Source: Hydractinia symbiolongicarpus (Eukaryota; Cnidaria; Hydrozoa; Anthoathecata; Hydractiniidae). From it: a DNA stretch of 60,000 nt. Each line of letters opens with the position of its first letter. Positions within the stretch are counted from its first letter, which is position 1. Below are positions 41,900 through 54,492 of this stretch, one piece after another. The notes under the pieces were generated by a model. It searched no databases and was not told where the DNA came from. It saw only the letters and a list, made by a program, of their open reading frames with translations. The stretch covers positions 4,900,001 through 4,960,000 of the forward strand of contig NC_079883.1 in the NCBI RefSeq assembly GCF_029227915.1, written 5' to 3'. Made by a program: the position numbers and the translations under genes.

Positions 41900-44800
41900 C
41901 AATCTCAAGCAAAAGCAAATACCATTTTTGAAATTTTTGCCTCTATTGTTTATTTTAAGTTTTTTATTACTTAAAATAATTTGATAAAAACTTATAATAA
42001 TTTGATAAAAAATGTCTCTGCATATTCTTGCAAAATCTAAAACAACAGAGTTTTATTATATAATATAGTTAATAAGTAGCCTGTGGAAAAAACAATTTGG
42101 CAGAACAACATTGAAAAGTATTCGTCAAGTGAATTTTGATGATGTCAGCAATGACCCATTAATATGAAAATTTTTTTAGAAATGTGTGAACCCATTGCCT
42201 CATTAGGTAAAGCTAGAAATGTTGATATAGTTCAAAAAAACATGTGCTTTTGATAAAAAGGTTAAGAAGATATGGGGGTTAAAATTTTTATTAATGTCCT
42301 TTCCAAAACAGGTGGGTTGACCTAGCTTTAAGTTAATGTAAAAATTTTAATGTCAAAACAATGGATCAACACCAAAAGATATATCAACATTATTAAAGTC
42401 ATTATATACATTTCATTTGTAAGTCTGAGGCGAACTAAATACATTTCAATTGTAAGTCTGAGGCCAACAGATGGAAATAACTACCAATTTAATTGAGCAC
42501 GTATGGATCACCTGGAAAGAAAATTGGACAAAGTTGAAAAGATTTGCGTGTTTCAAAACTTTAATAAGTCTCAAAAGCTTGTGATCTAATATACAATCTT
42601 TTGATCAACTCTACATTTAACAAGTAACAGGTTTAAATTAGATTAAATAAATTTTAAAATATTTTTTCCTGTATTCATGGGTCATTACTGACATCAAAAT
42701 CCAAGTTACTAATCTTTTCCATTGCTTGGACACATTTATAGCATGTGTTTTGAGCAAATCAATTGATGATAATGACATAAAACAATTATAAAGTTTTATT
42801 AATTTCTATTAGATTTTCTATTTAGTTCTTATTTTGGATCATTTTAAAAGGTTTAAATTATTCATGTATGTTTCATTCAGAAAAAAAACATTCAACGTTA
42901 TTTAATGCTATTCAAGCAAAGTGATGTTTCAATTAGTTTTTCTCAATTTTTTAAAAAAGCTGCATGTGTTGAGTATTTGCCTGTTCAAACTGAAATTTAG
43001 TGACTTTTTCAAGGGTATCCGACAACAGAATTGTGCAGAAGTCATTATAAGTTACACTGTAACCTGTAGATACTTTGCCCACTTTTTAACTTTGACTTTA
43101 AATGTATCCAATTAATTAATTAAAAAAATAAAAAAAGTAATTTTTACACAATGTATTTGCAAAAGGATGAGTATATATGTTTAAGTTTTTTTTAAAAAAG
43201 GCAAACTTGGTAGGCAGTTACCCTGTACTTTGTAGTGACCTTTTCCATATTGTGTACAGCTAGTCAACTGTGAAAGTTCAAAGAAAAAAGAATATTTACA
43301 TGTCGCAAGTTTTTTCTAAATTCCCCATGATCTTATGGTACCTATGGAAAGCAAAGCATCCGGTCCCATTTCATTAAGGTTAAATAAAATTCAATAAAAT
43401 AATTTTTTAAGGAAAAATTTCATTCTACATTCAAACTTTCATTACTACATTGCCAAAAGAAATATAATCAAACTGTCTTGAGAATAATAAGATAGGATAG
43501 TGAAATAAGGAGATTTCAAGTATAACTCATCTCTATTTCCAACTATTATTTAAAAAAATATAGAAACTATACTGCAAAGTTAACAACGGCATACCATTAA
43601 CATCAAATAAATAATTATTTGAGATAACAGCTTTAAAGGTTTTGTGAATAGAAAGATAAAGAAGAAATACCTAATTGTGTAGCTAAAACATGCAATCCAC
43701 ATATGATGCGTTCTGCTAATACTTTCCCTTCGTTTTTTCAGGGAGAACATCATAATCAAAATTCTACCATTAATTTTTTTTAAGAAGTTTATCAAGTTTT
43801 CTTAAAATAAATTGTTGATGTTTCTTTTTAAAAATTTATACAACACAAAGATTACTTTATCGGTGTACTTTTCATTCTTGAATGTTTGTAAAAATAAAGT
43901 GTCTAAGTTGTCTACTTGTTCTTGTAGTTCACAAGTTAAGTTCTTATAAAACTCTAAATTGTCTTTAACGTTTTCAAGTCAATTAAAGATTTTGCATTAA
44001 AATTTTTAAGTTGCGTTTCATAATAATGTACCCTTCTTCACACAGCAGTATTCTCTGCCCAATCTTAAATTTAAATTTGTATTCAATTTGATCAACTCAT
44101 GAATTTTCTCCAGCTTCCTGCTTTCACACTTAACCTTTGTAGCATTAAACTTTAAAAAGATTATTTTTGTACTCACTTTTTCCTTTTAGCAAATGATTTT
44201 TAATTAGTCTGATACTTTCTTTATTGTCTTCTTGCAACAAGTTCTTACAAGACTAACTCAGTTCTAGTATTTCATTATGTAAAACTTTTAAACTAATTAT
44301 TATGGTAAGATTTCATACCACCTGAATTGTCATCAGTCACTGTTAACATAGCCTCTGCAATTTGTTCCTTTGCTAATGATAAAGAACTTGTTCACAGGTT
44401 ATTCCGATCACTAACAGCTTATTTAAAGCAAACTATTTATTTTTCCCTGTAACATTTTAAAATGCCTATTAATGCAACTTGGTGAATACTTGATAACTTG
44501 ACAATGCCCTTCCATTGTAATTTGAAAGAATACCTTACTCTACAGAGAAAAATGCAGTACTTGTTAAGCATTCTGTAGTTATCCAATCTGTCCCCTTTTT
44601 AACCTTTCTACACCTAACGTGTATAATTTTGTCATTAAAAATAAAAGTTTTTTTTTAAATTTGTGTCACATAGTACAAATTTTTACTTGCATTATTTTAA
44701 AAAACTGGTCATGTCTGCACAAATTGCAGAGGTTTTTCAGCATATTTCGAATAGCTTTCTACACAAAGAGTGCTCTCCTCCCAACTTCAACATCTTCCTA

Positions 44801-45075
44801 ATGTTTATGTATACCTGGTAACTTTTTTTTTTTGATTATCTGTATTAGCGCTTCAAAAAAAAAGAATCAACAGTTTGCTGCTTTGGAACATTGGTGATTG
44901 AACCTGCAAAGCATCAACAAAATACAATATATGAATACAAGATCCATTTAAGAATAAATATCCCTCATAATATGCTAACCATGATCTAAAAAAATGCAGA
45001 AGCATTTAAATATAGACTATGGACCAAAATAGCATTAAATGCAGCAAACACTGATTCTATTAGGGCAAAAAAATA
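41900..45075. other. AT-rich stretch without a supported gene
   Basis: No coding frame is convincing on either strand. A 34-bp unit (ACATTTCATTTGTAAGTCTG and on) is duplicated at 42,409-42,475. The promoter and any 5' untranslated exon of the kinase-recombinase gene should be here. Confidence 0.4.
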
Positions 45076-45079
45076 AAGT

Positions 45080-45767
45080 AGTCAACTATGATACAAGGTT
45101 GAAATTAAATGAAAAAAACTTGAATTTTCATCTCATGTAAGATATCTAGGTATATTAATAGATGAATTGGGATTTTCACATATCTTATATTGGCAATAAA
45201 TTAAGAAATACAAATGGAGCTCTTTGCAAACTAAGATATTATGTGCCTAAGGATATCCTACTTTCAATTTACCATGCCTTATTTTCTTCTCATATTTCTT
45301 ATAGTCCACAAACGTGGGGTCTCACTTCAAAGTTATGTAGAATTTTTCGCTTACAAAAAGCTGCCCAATCTAATTTTAACTAACCATCAAATCCTATTTT
45401 TCTTAATCTTAACATTCTTACTCTTTCTCAACATAATTTAAATTTCAATATTATAAATCTGCATTCTCCAGGTAATATTTGTGATATTTTTAAATTGGTC
45501 TACTATCATTCAACAAGAAGTAAATGCATTAAACTCCTAGCTAGACCTTCTGTTAGGACTATCTCATTTGGTCTCAAATCTACACGTTACCAATCTATTC
45601 TTAATTGGAACAATATCCAACAACACTTTCACCAATATGACCTACCCTCTCTCACTCTAAAACAACTAAAAAAAGTCTGCAAAACTTATCTTCTGGATTG
45701 TTATAACACAAAAAAAATTTTACTAAAAGTTTTTTGTAGTTTAATACTGCTTATTGCAATCACTTGA
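45080..45767 (+). mobile_element. Decayed LINE fragment, 3' part of the ORF
   Basis: YLGILIDE then WDFHISYIGNKLRNTNGALC and PKDILLSIYHALFSSHISYS correspond to the post-palm region of the LINE at 50.4-52.6 kb. Frameshifts near 45,165 and 45,380 divide it. The end (LKQLKKVCKTYLLDCYNTKK) is the C-terminus. Confidence 0.65.
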
Positions 45768-46160
45768 TCTTATATAGGTGGACATAACCTACATTAGTAT
45801 TTATACTACTGATGGGTGAAGGGTCTCTTTAAGAGACAAGAGAGGAGTGGAACGTCCTCCACTATACCTTAGTTTAAAGGGGCGATTGTGGAAGTCCCAT
45901 GAAATGCCACATAGTGATGGTGTCACTTAAAAAAACACCCAGTCCAGTCTGTAAACGGTTGGCGCTAGGAAGGGCATCCAGCTGTAAAACAATGCCAAAA
46001 CTCTTTATTAATGGCTGTAAGAATAGTTGATCAGACAATTTGCATAAACGGGGCTGGAACTCTAAGGAATGAAGGTGTGGCGCACGGTAGGACAGATCTC
46101 AGGTGTTAGCATCGTCAGACTGTTACCCAGTTATCACATTTCAAGGTAGATAACACTAGG

Positions 46161-46937
46161 TTGAGGATGGCTAGTGTAAATGTTGGTACTCTGAGAGGTA
46201 GAGCAGGTGAAGTAGTTGAAATGTTAGAACGTAGATCTGTTGATGTGTGTTGTGTTCAGGAAGTCAGGTGGAGAGGAGCTACAGTGAGATTTGTGGAAGG
46301 TAGGAGGGCAAGGTATAAGCTTTTTTGGATTGGTAATAGTGATGGATATGGAGGAGTTGGCATATTCGTTGCAGAGAAGTTGGTAGAAAAAGTAATAGAT
46401 GTTATGCGTGTTAATAGTCGTATTATAGTGATAAAGTTTTGGATAGGTAATAGGATTGTCACTTTTCTGTCAGTTTTTGCTCCACAGTGTGGACTCAGTG
46501 AGGAAGATAAAGATAAGTTTTATGATGAGTTAATAGCAGTCACATCAAAGTTTGGAGACACTGAACTTGTCATGGTGGGCGGCGACTTTAATGGTCATGT
46601 TGGGAAGTCATCTGAAGGTTATAGAGGTGTGCATGGAGGCTATGGATTTGGGAGCAGAAATAAGGAAGGGGAGAGATTGCTTGAGTTTGGAATGGCAACG
46701 GACATGGTGGTTTGCAACACATCATTCAGTAAAAGACAGAGTAGGCTGATAACATATGAGTCAGGTGGTTGTAAGACACAGATAGATTACTTCCTGGTTA
46801 GAAAGTCAGACAAGAAAGTTGTGAAGGACGTGAAAGTTATATCAGGGGAAGAGTGTGTTTCCCAGCATAGGTTGCTGGTTTGTGATATTATCTTGAAGAG
46901 TGTTAAAGAAGCCAAGGGAAAGTACAGGCCTCGTTAA
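46161..46937 (+). CDS. LINE endonuclease domain
   Basis: Open frame of 258 codons, start MASVNVGTL. Catalytic marks of the APE-like family: Asn in ASVNVGTL, Glu in CVQEVRW, VGGDFNGHVG, QIDYFLV and SQHRLLV, where the usual SDH is SQH. It nicks target DNA to start reverse transcription. It ends at a TAA at 46,935 that interrupts the original longer frame (the next open stretch is in the same frame). Confidence 0.75.
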   Translation: MRMASVNVGTLRGRAGEVVEMLERRSVDVCCVQEVRWRGATVRFVEGRRARYKLFWIGNSDGYGGVGIFVAEKLVEKVIDVMRVNSRIIVIKFWIGNRIVTFLSVFAPQCGLSEEDKDKFYDELIAVTSKFGDTELVMVGGDFNGHVGKSSEGYRGVHGGYGFGSRNKEGERLLEFGMATDMVVCNTSFSKRQSRLITYESGGCKTQIDYFLVRKSDKKVVKDVKVISGEECVSQHRLLVCDIILKSVKEAKGKYRPR

Positions 46938-47051
46938 AAAGTCTGGAAGCTGAAGGAAGAGATTGTAGCAAGACAATTTAGTGCAAAAGTTCAGCAGTTA
47001 GCCCACAATGGTCAATGTGATAGTGACAATGTTGAAAGTACTTGGACTACT

Positions 47052-49203
47052 TTGAAGAATTGTCTTCTAGAAGCTTCTGATGATACCTGTGGGTGGACGA
47101 AAGGACCAGCTAGACATAGACAGACCTGGTGGTGGAATAATGAGGTTGACCAGTGTATAAAGAAAAAGAGGAAACTTTGGAAAGAGTGGAAGTCAGGTTG
47201 TAGTAAAAATATTTACTTAGAAGCTAAGCGTCGTGCTCGTACAGCAGTGCGTAAGGTAAAATCAGAAGCAGAGAGAAACAGATTTGCAGATGTGTTGAGA
47301 AGGGAAGACCAGCGCAATGAGGTATTCGAGATAGCAAAGCAAATGAAGAAGACTAATCAAGATGTTGTAGGTGAGAAGTGTATACGTAATGATGAAGGTG
47401 TTTTGGCTAGCACAGAGGAGGAGAAAAGGGTATCTTGGGAGAATTATTATCAGAGGTTGCTTAACACCGAGTTTGATTGGGATGAGGATAATTTGTCTGA
47501 TGATGATGTTGTAGAAGGGCCAGCTATGCAGATCAAGACAGAATGGGTAGTGGAGGCTATTAGGAAATTGAAGATTAGCAAGGCTGCAGGAGTATTAGGT
47601 ATTGTTGAAGAGATGGTAAAAGCATCTGGATATATTGGAGTTGAGCTTATTACAAGTTTTGCTAATCAGATTATAAAGGATGGTGCTATTCCGAGTGAGT
47701 GGCAGTCGAGTGTAATAATGGATTGTTTCAAGGGCAAGGGTGATCCATTAGAAAGTGGTAACTATAGAGGTTTAAGTTAGTTGATCAAGTAACGAAAGTT
47801 ATTAAAAGAGTGATTGATAAGTTACTTAGAGAAAGAATTGATATATAGATAAGATGCAATTTGGTTTTGTTCTAGGGCGTGGCACTACAGATGCAATATT
47901 TTTACTCAGACAGCTTCAGGAAAAGTATTTACGATAGAGAAAGAATCTCTACTTTGCCTTTGTAGATTTAGAAAAAGCTTTTGATAGAGTGCTACGTAAA
48001 GTTATTTGGAGGGCTATGAGAAAATTAGGTGTGGATGAGTGGCTAGTTATGATGGTACAGTCTATGTACAGCAATGCTAGAAGTCGTGTCAGGATTAACG
48101 ATTCACTTAGTGATGAATTTAGTGTAAATGTTGGTGTACATCAGGGTTTTGTACGTAGTCCTTTATTGTTTGTTCTAGTCTTAGAAGCGCTGTCGATGGA
48201 GTTCAGAACAGGTTGTCCATGGGAGTTATTGTATGCAGATGATTTGGTTCTTAAAGCAGAGTCGATTGAAGAATTAGTTGAAAAGTTTGAGAAGTGGAAG
48301 AAAGGACTAGAAGAGAAAGGGCTAAGGGTGAACACAGCAAAGTCTAAAATCATGATTAGTAGCATTGCAGCCAAGTGTGACCTTGTAGTTGGAAAGTGGC
48401 CTTGTGGAGTTTGCAGAAAAGGGGTTGGTAGTAACTCAATTTTTTGTCAGACTTGCAAGCATTGGGTACATAAGAAGTGCAGTAGTATTAGTGGAAGGTT
48501 AAGAGCTCACATTCAGTTTGTATGCAAGCATTGCAAAGGTGAGATTATAGAGAATGAAGTATTTCCAGCTTTAATGATGTACAACAGTGGCTCGTTAGAG
48601 ATAGTTGAGAACTTCTGTTACTTAGGTGATATGTTGGGCGGTGAAGGGGGTGTTGGAATAAGTGTTATTTGCAGGATAGGTTTTGCTTGGAAAAAGTTCA
48701 GAGAGTTACTTCCTTTGTTGACTAGCAGAGCCCTGTCAAATGAGGTAAAAGGTAGGTTGTATGAGGCTTGTGTAAGAAGTGTTATGTTGTACGGTAGTGA
48801 GACATGGGCAGTGAAGCAGGAAGATCTTGACCATTTAGAAAGGAATGATATGAGAATGGTTAGGTGGATGTGTAACGCCAGTCTGAGAGACAGAAAGAGT
48901 TCAGATGAGCTAAGAAGCAGGCTAAGTCTCCATAGAATTAAAGATGTTATCCAGATAAGAAGATTGGATTGGCTGGGGCACTTGGAAAGAATGGAGGAGG
49001 ATAATTGGGTAAGAAAGTGTAGAGACTTGATAGTTCCTGGGGCAAAGCCCAGAGTCAGACCAAGAAAGACTTGGCAGGAGGTTATAAGGACAGACTTGAT
49101 ACAGAGGAAGTTGAGTTTAGATCTAACACAGTCTAGATCAGATTGGAAGAGGGTCATTAATATACCCCGTCCAACCCATGCTAGCATGGAAAACGGACGT
49201 TAA
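47052..49203 (+). pseudogene. LINE reverse transcriptase with PHD-like finger and C-terminal domain
   Basis: First part (47,052-47,780) covers the N-terminal fingers up to GNYRG. The next 200 bp change frame and contain a stop, but FVDLEKAFDRV (palm Asp) is readable. From 47,989 the frame is open to 49,203 with HQGFVRSPLLFVLVLEAL and LLYADDLVLKAE (catalytic YADD). A C4HC3 finger follows at about 48,400-48,535: CGVC, FCQTC, WVHKKC, FVCKHC. The rest (NFCYLGDMLGGEGGVG, YGSETWAVK, HLERMEEDNWVRK) is the usual C-terminal region of this LINE type. Confidence 0.75.
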
Positions 49204-49216
49204 GCCGAGAATGATG

Positions 49217-50415
49217 ATGGTCTCCCTGCAGGTATTTATTTAATGTAAAATACAGTTATCTCACACAAAATAAATACTACTACTGGTCATTGATTAAAAG
49301 TATTGCAGATTTACTCACACAAAATATTTTTTCATTGAAATCATCAACATAACTAACACCTGTATTGTTTTAGATGATTTAATTTGAGTGGGTTGAAATA
49401 TTTCAGAAGCTACAAACAATACCAAATATTGATATTCCTGGATTAGTTTCACATAAAAAAGCATGATCTGTGTGATCCATCTGAAATTCCTTGCCAAACA
49501 ACATAAGGCTTCTGATCAAAAGCATTACACAAGCGTTACTCACATGTACATTTTTTCTTTCCAGAATCAAAAACAACACAAAATGTATCGAGATCTTCAA
49601 CAGTATCAGCTCATTTATAATGCATTATGTCAGAGTATTTCAGAAGCATTTATGCCTGTGAAACAGAAAAATTCAAAGTACACTTGTCTAGTTTCCACAA
49701 TTTTTTCCCTACCTTTTCAGCCTGCTCTGACATTTTATGGCCTGCAAAATATCTAATTGTGTTATCAGTATAAAGTCTGTTTGTTACATTTCACAAAGCC
49801 TCAGCAAGCAAACATTCAAAACAATCCTCACTTCTTGAAGATTTATCACCTAAAAATTTTCAACGTTTGTCATTGCATCAAATTTTCTTTCTGACGTGCT
49901 CCTTGCTACCAATAAATAAATTTCAAATTTTGAAAGTTTACTGCAAAAGTCAACACCATATGTCAAAATATTTTTCTCTTTTAAGGGTGAGGTGGTTCTG
50001 ATGGGAGGAGCAGCTTCAATAAAGGTCTAATAAATTAAACTATAGTGGCTAGCTCTCTTTCTGGTTAAATAACTAAGCTAATTGTAAAAAAAAGCTTTAT
50101 TTAACTTATATAATACTCCACAACTTTCGTGTCCGTGTCTGTTTGTGACTTTTGCAAAGTCGATTATATTTTTAAAAATTTTCTTTAACAAGTCTTAGCT
50201 ATAAAACATCACCTATTAAATTGTTCTGTAATATATATACCAATTTTGACACATTGGCACCAAAAGAAAGTTTATTAAGATTAGTAAAGCCATTGCATTG
50301 GACTTTCAAGTGCAATGCTGAATAACTTGGAAACACATGAAAAAAAGACATCATCTCCTGCGTGGGTAAACTAAGAACTACCTGAAAGCAAATGAGGACC
50401 AATTTTGTAGAGCTG
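49217..50415. other. Stretch without a secure gene; possible minus-strand exons
   Basis: On minus, a segment near 49,573-49,620 reads DTVEDLDTFCVVFDSGKKK before a GTGAGT donor, and 50,199-50,390 is open between a TTTCAG-type acceptor and G|GTGATG. Their phases could join the exon at 52,737-52,828, but no family is recognised. They may be chance. Confidence 0.25.
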
Positions 50416-50419
50416 GGTC

Positions 50420-52560
50420 ATCATCAAAAAACCAAAATCCCTAGCTATATCTCTTCAACCATTCGCCATAAGCACACATCTTATACATTGGAGGCAACGC
50501 GTAAACAAATTTGGCAATCTATTTGACATCAGCGCAAAACACTTAAACAACCTATTTTTAAAGGTGTTAAAAATATAATTTCTGTTCGTTCTTCTGCTTC
50601 TGCTTCTCCAACCTGTATGAACATTGATAACTTACTTGTCACTGATCCAGTGACAATTGCTAGCTCTTTTAATAATTATTTTTCATCAATTGCTGACAAT
50701 ATAAGAATGGGCATCCCATTCACATCAAAACATTTCTCTTCCTACTTAAAAGATTCTGTTCCTAATACAATGTTTCTTTCACCAACTGATGATATTGAAG
50801 TTCTCCATTGTATTTCTTCCTTGGACCTTGGTAAATCTTCTGGGCCATTTAGCATTCCTGCCCAAATTTTTTCTACTGTTAAAACTGAATTATCCGTTCC
50901 ACTCTCTAAACTTATAAATTTGTCTTTTACTTCAGGCATTTTTCCTTCTAATTTAAAAACTGCCAGGGTTATCCCTATTCATAAAAAAGGATCCAAATTG
51001 GAACTTACAAATTATCGACCTATATCCTTACTTTCAAACATTGATAAGATATTTGAAAAACTTATATATAAACGGGTGTATGGGTTTCTTGAAGCTAACA
51101 ATGTCCTGTATAAGCAACAATTTGGTTTCAGAAAAAATTACTCAACCTGTCAATCACTAATGAATATCTCTCAAAAAATTATGGATGCTCTTGATAAAGG
51201 AAATTATGCATGTGGAGTGTTTATTGATCTCCAGAAGGCTTTTGATACTGTTGACCATGAAATTCTGCTTACAAAGCTTCATCATTATGGAATTCGAGGT
51301 AATGCTCTCTCTTTATTTAGGTCCTACTTAATACGTCGTCAACAATTTGTGTCTTTAAATGGAGCTAGATCAGCAAATAATCTTACCAGACATGGTGTCC
51401 CTCAAGGCTCTGTTTTAGGACCACTTTTATTTGTAATTTATATAAACGACTTGAATTGTGCAATTAACTATTCTATGGTACACCACTTTGCTGATGATAC
51501 AAACCTCCTGCATTTCAGTGACTCTTTGAAACAACTGGCTAAACAAATGAATTTAGACCTCAAGCTTCTCTGCCATTGGCTGAATGCTAATAAGATTTCT
51601 CTTAATGCTAGCAAGACAGAATACATTATATTTAAACATGCACATAAACCTCTTAATTATGATTTTAGGCTTCTCATCAATGCTAAAAGGCTTACGCCTA
51701 GTGATTCTATTAAATATCTTGGTGTTCTATTAGATTCTGATTTAAGCTGGAAGACTCAGATCAATAATACTGTTGCCAAGCTCAAGAGGGCTAATGGAGC
51801 TTTAGCTAAACTTCGTCATTTTGTGCCTCAAAATGTCCTTATCCTAGTCTACTATGCCATTTTTCATTCCCACCTGCAATATTGTAATCAAATTTGGGGT
51901 CAACCAAATAGTCTTGATGTTAATCGTATTGCTGTTTTACAAAATTTTGCTATCAGACTAATGACTTTTGAATCTCGAAGAGCATCATCTAGTATCATCT
52001 ATGGCAACCTGGAAATCCTCAAATTCAATGATATTGTCCAGTGTCAGAACATTCTGTTTTTGCATAAGCTCTTTTATGATAAAATGCCTGCTACTATCCA
52101 GAATACTTTTGTGGTTGACTTCAACCATGCCCAGAGCACTCGTGCAGAAAAGGCTGGCTTGATCAATCTTCCTACTGTCAATACCGTTTGTTTTGGTAAA
52201 AATTCTATTAGATTTAACACCATTAAATCCTGGAATAAGATACAGACATCAATGACTAAAAAATTTGTTTCCATAGATTACTTTGGTCTAAAAAGTGATC
52301 TAAAGAAGTATTTTATTGCCTCTTATTAATTTGTAACAAATTTTCCCTTTGTTCTCACACGGTTCATTTATCTGGTGTCCTGTGCCGTCTATTGTACTCG
52401 TCCAAGGGTGGCCTTATCCTCGTCATAGCTTCTGCTATTAGGTAAGGTCTCCCTTCAAAAATAGTTTGTTTGTTTTTTCTCTTCATATTAAATTTTTTTA
52501 ATTATTATAACTGTACAGCTATTTTTGATTAATAAAATTATCTTATCTTATCTTTCCATT
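50420..52560 (+). mobile_element. 5'-truncated LINE (CR1/jockey-like) with (TTATC)n tail
   Basis: Similarity to the family starts upstream of the long frame (ISVRSSASASPTCMN, in frame with it). The 3' UTR ends in AATAAAATTATCTTATCTTATC, a short-unit tail typical of CR1-like elements. No endonuclease is present. The 570-codon uninterrupted frame suggests a recent insertion. Confidence 0.8.
50617..52329 (+). CDS. LINE reverse transcriptase, intact domain
   Basis: 570 codons. KSSGPFSIPAQIF and ARVIPIHKKGSKLELTNYRP start the domain. FIDLQKAFDTVDHEIL has the palm Asp, HGVPQGSVLGPLLFVIYIND the next motif, and HHFADDTNLL the catalytic FADD. KYLGVLLDSDLSWKTQI and HSHLQYCNQIWGQ follow. All reverse transcriptase motifs are in one frame. 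Lacking the N-terminal endonuclease, it cannot retrotranspose alone. Confidence 0.85.
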   Translation: MNIDNLLVTDPVTIASSFNNYFSSIADNIRMGIPFTSKHFSSYLKDSVPNTMFLSPTDDIEVLHCISSLDLGKSSGPFSIPAQIFSTVKTELSVPLSKLINLSFTSGIFPSNLKTARVIPIHKKGSKLELTNYRPISLLSNIDKIFEKLIYKRVYGFLEANNVLYKQQFGFRKNYSTCQSLMNISQKIMDALDKGNYACGVFIDLQKAFDTVDHEILLTKLHHYGIRGNALSLFRSYLIRRQQFVSLNGARSANNLTRHGVPQGSVLGPLLFVIYINDLNCAINYSMVHHFADDTNLLHFSDSLKQLAKQMNLDLKLLCHWLNANKISLNASKTEYIIFKHAHKPLNYDFRLLINAKRLTPSDSIKYLGVLLDSDLSWKTQINNTVAKLKRANGALAKLRHFVPQNVLILVYYAIFHSHLQYCNQIWGQPNSLDVNRIAVLQNFAIRLMTFESRRASSSIIYGNLEILKFNDIVQCQNILFLHKLFYDKMPATIQNTFVVDFNHAQSTRAEKAGLINLPTVNTVCFGKNSIRFNTIKSWNKIQTSMTKKFVSIDYFGLKSDLKKYFIASY

Positions 52561-52736
52561 GTTCTCTACCTAAGTGGATTTTTATGGGCCTTATCAAATA
52601 GTATAATAATACATATATCTATAAGAACTAAAATCGGTAAGCTGGCTATGGAACTATAAAAAAATACTTTTCAATATATATATAAATCTGGAAAAAATAA
52701 AGGAGATTGTAAATAAATTCCATAAAATAAACTTAC

Positions 52737-52828
52737 TGTCAATAATAATGCCACTAATTAAGTACAGTACGATAACACCATAAGCTAGCCACACTATGTA
52801 TCTTTGTTTCGTTGATTTTATATTTCTT
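52737..52828 (-). CDS. Candidate internal exon with one membrane segment
   Basis: A strong acceptor (TTTTTTCTTGTCTCATGTTAG) leads into 92 bases encoding RNIKSTKQRY then YIVWLAYGVIVLYLISGIII, followed by donor A|GTAAGT. A basic stretch before a single hydrophobic helix suits a type II membrane protein. No ATG is in this frame within the exon, and its partners are not identified. Confidence 0.35.
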
Positions 52829-52842
52829 CTAACATGAGACAA

Positions 52843-54187
52843 GAAAAAATTAAGAAAATACGTATAGCTATAGCTATACTAAACTAAGCGAAGTTACAGC
52901 TTTTTCGCAATAAACAAAGTATCCATTATGGATTAATAATGGTTTCCAAGGCGGGCAAATTTTAAACAACCAATCATTGCATGGTACAATTTTACGGACC
53001 TTTGATAAATGACCCCTTTTTATGGTTTCGCGGGGCATACTTAAGCTTGAACTAAGATTCTAGCGCCGGTCCAAAGACCGATGTTTAGAAAACACTCAAA
53101 AGACTAGCAGGCATATAGTTATAATTTTCTAATTTAAAAGATTACACACTGGTTCTAGAATAACTGTTAGTTAAAGAATTTATACGTATTATAGGAAATC
53201 AATTATACTTAAAAACACGGTCGAATACATAAGAGAAACTTAGCATGTCCAATAAAAAACGTACAGTTAACTCCAATCTTGTCCTTAGAGCTCTTTAACA
53301 TTAAAACCAGTTTACCTCTAGGGTCAAGAATGAGTTGACTCCCGGCAACTCGAACCTTCAGCGAACCGAGAAATATAGTTTGGCTTAACGCGCATGTTCG
53401 AGTTAAACGTTAGTCGAATTTAGTCTAAATAGTTCGAGTTAAAGCGATTTTTTCAAGAGGTGGGGCTACACTTACCTGGGAATTTTCCGACTTAAACGTT
53501 ACCGGGCATTCTTGATTGTACAACTGCGTTGTGAACAGACTGCACAATTTTGTTTTGTTTGCAGAAATGGGGTATACATGATTCCATTTTCTAACTTAAA
53601 ACCTTACAGGGCATTTTTGATTTTACAACTCCACTATACAAAATTTAAAATAAAATCTTTAATAAAGTTTTTCTAATATTATTTCGCGAGCGAACATATG
53701 ATGCAATGAACCTACAGGTTTTTTTTAACCAACCCCTCTGCACTCTTGCACAGAATTTTTTATTTGGAGCCTTCATAGGGTTTTATCAACCTCGATCCCA
53801 GGGCTCTTTTCTCTCTTTTTGATATAAGGATGGCGAGGCAGAAATAGCCCTGGCACTTCGTTACAAACACCGACCCCGAAAGTAAATTTAATTTTTTTTC
53901 AACGTTGCGCCATCAAGCGGCACAAGTTACCGTGCATCGAGATTTATATTGTTTCTTATTTTTTTGCGAATAAAGACTGCTAGGCGGCAGAGATGTATAA
54001 ATTGCCATGGTTCTGAAGCAACAACACGAAAGCAAACAACAACAATGACAGATAATGTTAGAGGTATATTTCTTTTGTTTCATGTCATAACTACACTTGA
54101 GTTTGGGGAAAGGGGAGGAGGATGGCAGGTTTGGTATCAGGGGGGCCAAAACCAGATGCGTGTGTTTCCATCCTTACCCTTAGTAAA
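52843..54187. other. Stretch without a supported gene
   Basis: A 93-codon frame at 53,949-54,230 (plus) runs into the minisatellite and has no recognisable features. Otherwise only AT-rich sequence with poly-T runs is seen. Confidence 0.35.
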
Positions 54188-54492
54188 ACGTATCTCGTGG
54201 AAACGTCTGCGTATCTCATGGAAACGCTAACTCGCCTAGGGTGTATCTCGTGGAAACACCTGGCTATCTCGTGAAAACGCTTACACTCAGCAAATCTCGT
54301 GGAAATGCCTACATCTCATCAACTCGCTTGGAAATTGCCTATATCTGAGCGACTCACTTGGAAATCGCCTACACCTGAGCAACTCGATTGGAAATTGCCT
54401 ACATCTCCGAGACTCACTTGGAAATCGCCTACACCTCAGCAACTCACTTGGAAATTGCCTACTACCTGCTATGGTGTATCTCGTGGAAACGC
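54188..54492 (+). repeat. Minisatellite with a 30-bp unit
   Basis: Units of the type ACTCACTTGGAAATCGCCTA plus ten more bases repeat about six times at 30-bp spacing, flanked by looser copies with TATCTCGTGGAAACG. In one plus frame it encodes repeats LTWKSPTPEQ, giving a Trp-Lys-x-Pro pattern, but there is no sign it is translated. Confidence 0.8.

Larger units (their letters stand above)
45820..49216 (+). mobile_element. Full-length or nearly full-length LINE (RTE/Proto-like), broken
   Basis: A 5' region with stops leads into an apurinic-type endonuclease, then reverse transcriptase, a PHD-like finger and a C-terminal segment ending HASMENGR. The 3' end GCCGAGAATGATGATG is shared with the truncated copy at 7,242-7,499, which defines the element end. 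Stops at 46,935 and 47,778 and a frame change between 47,780 and 47,989 make it defective. Confidence 0.8.
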
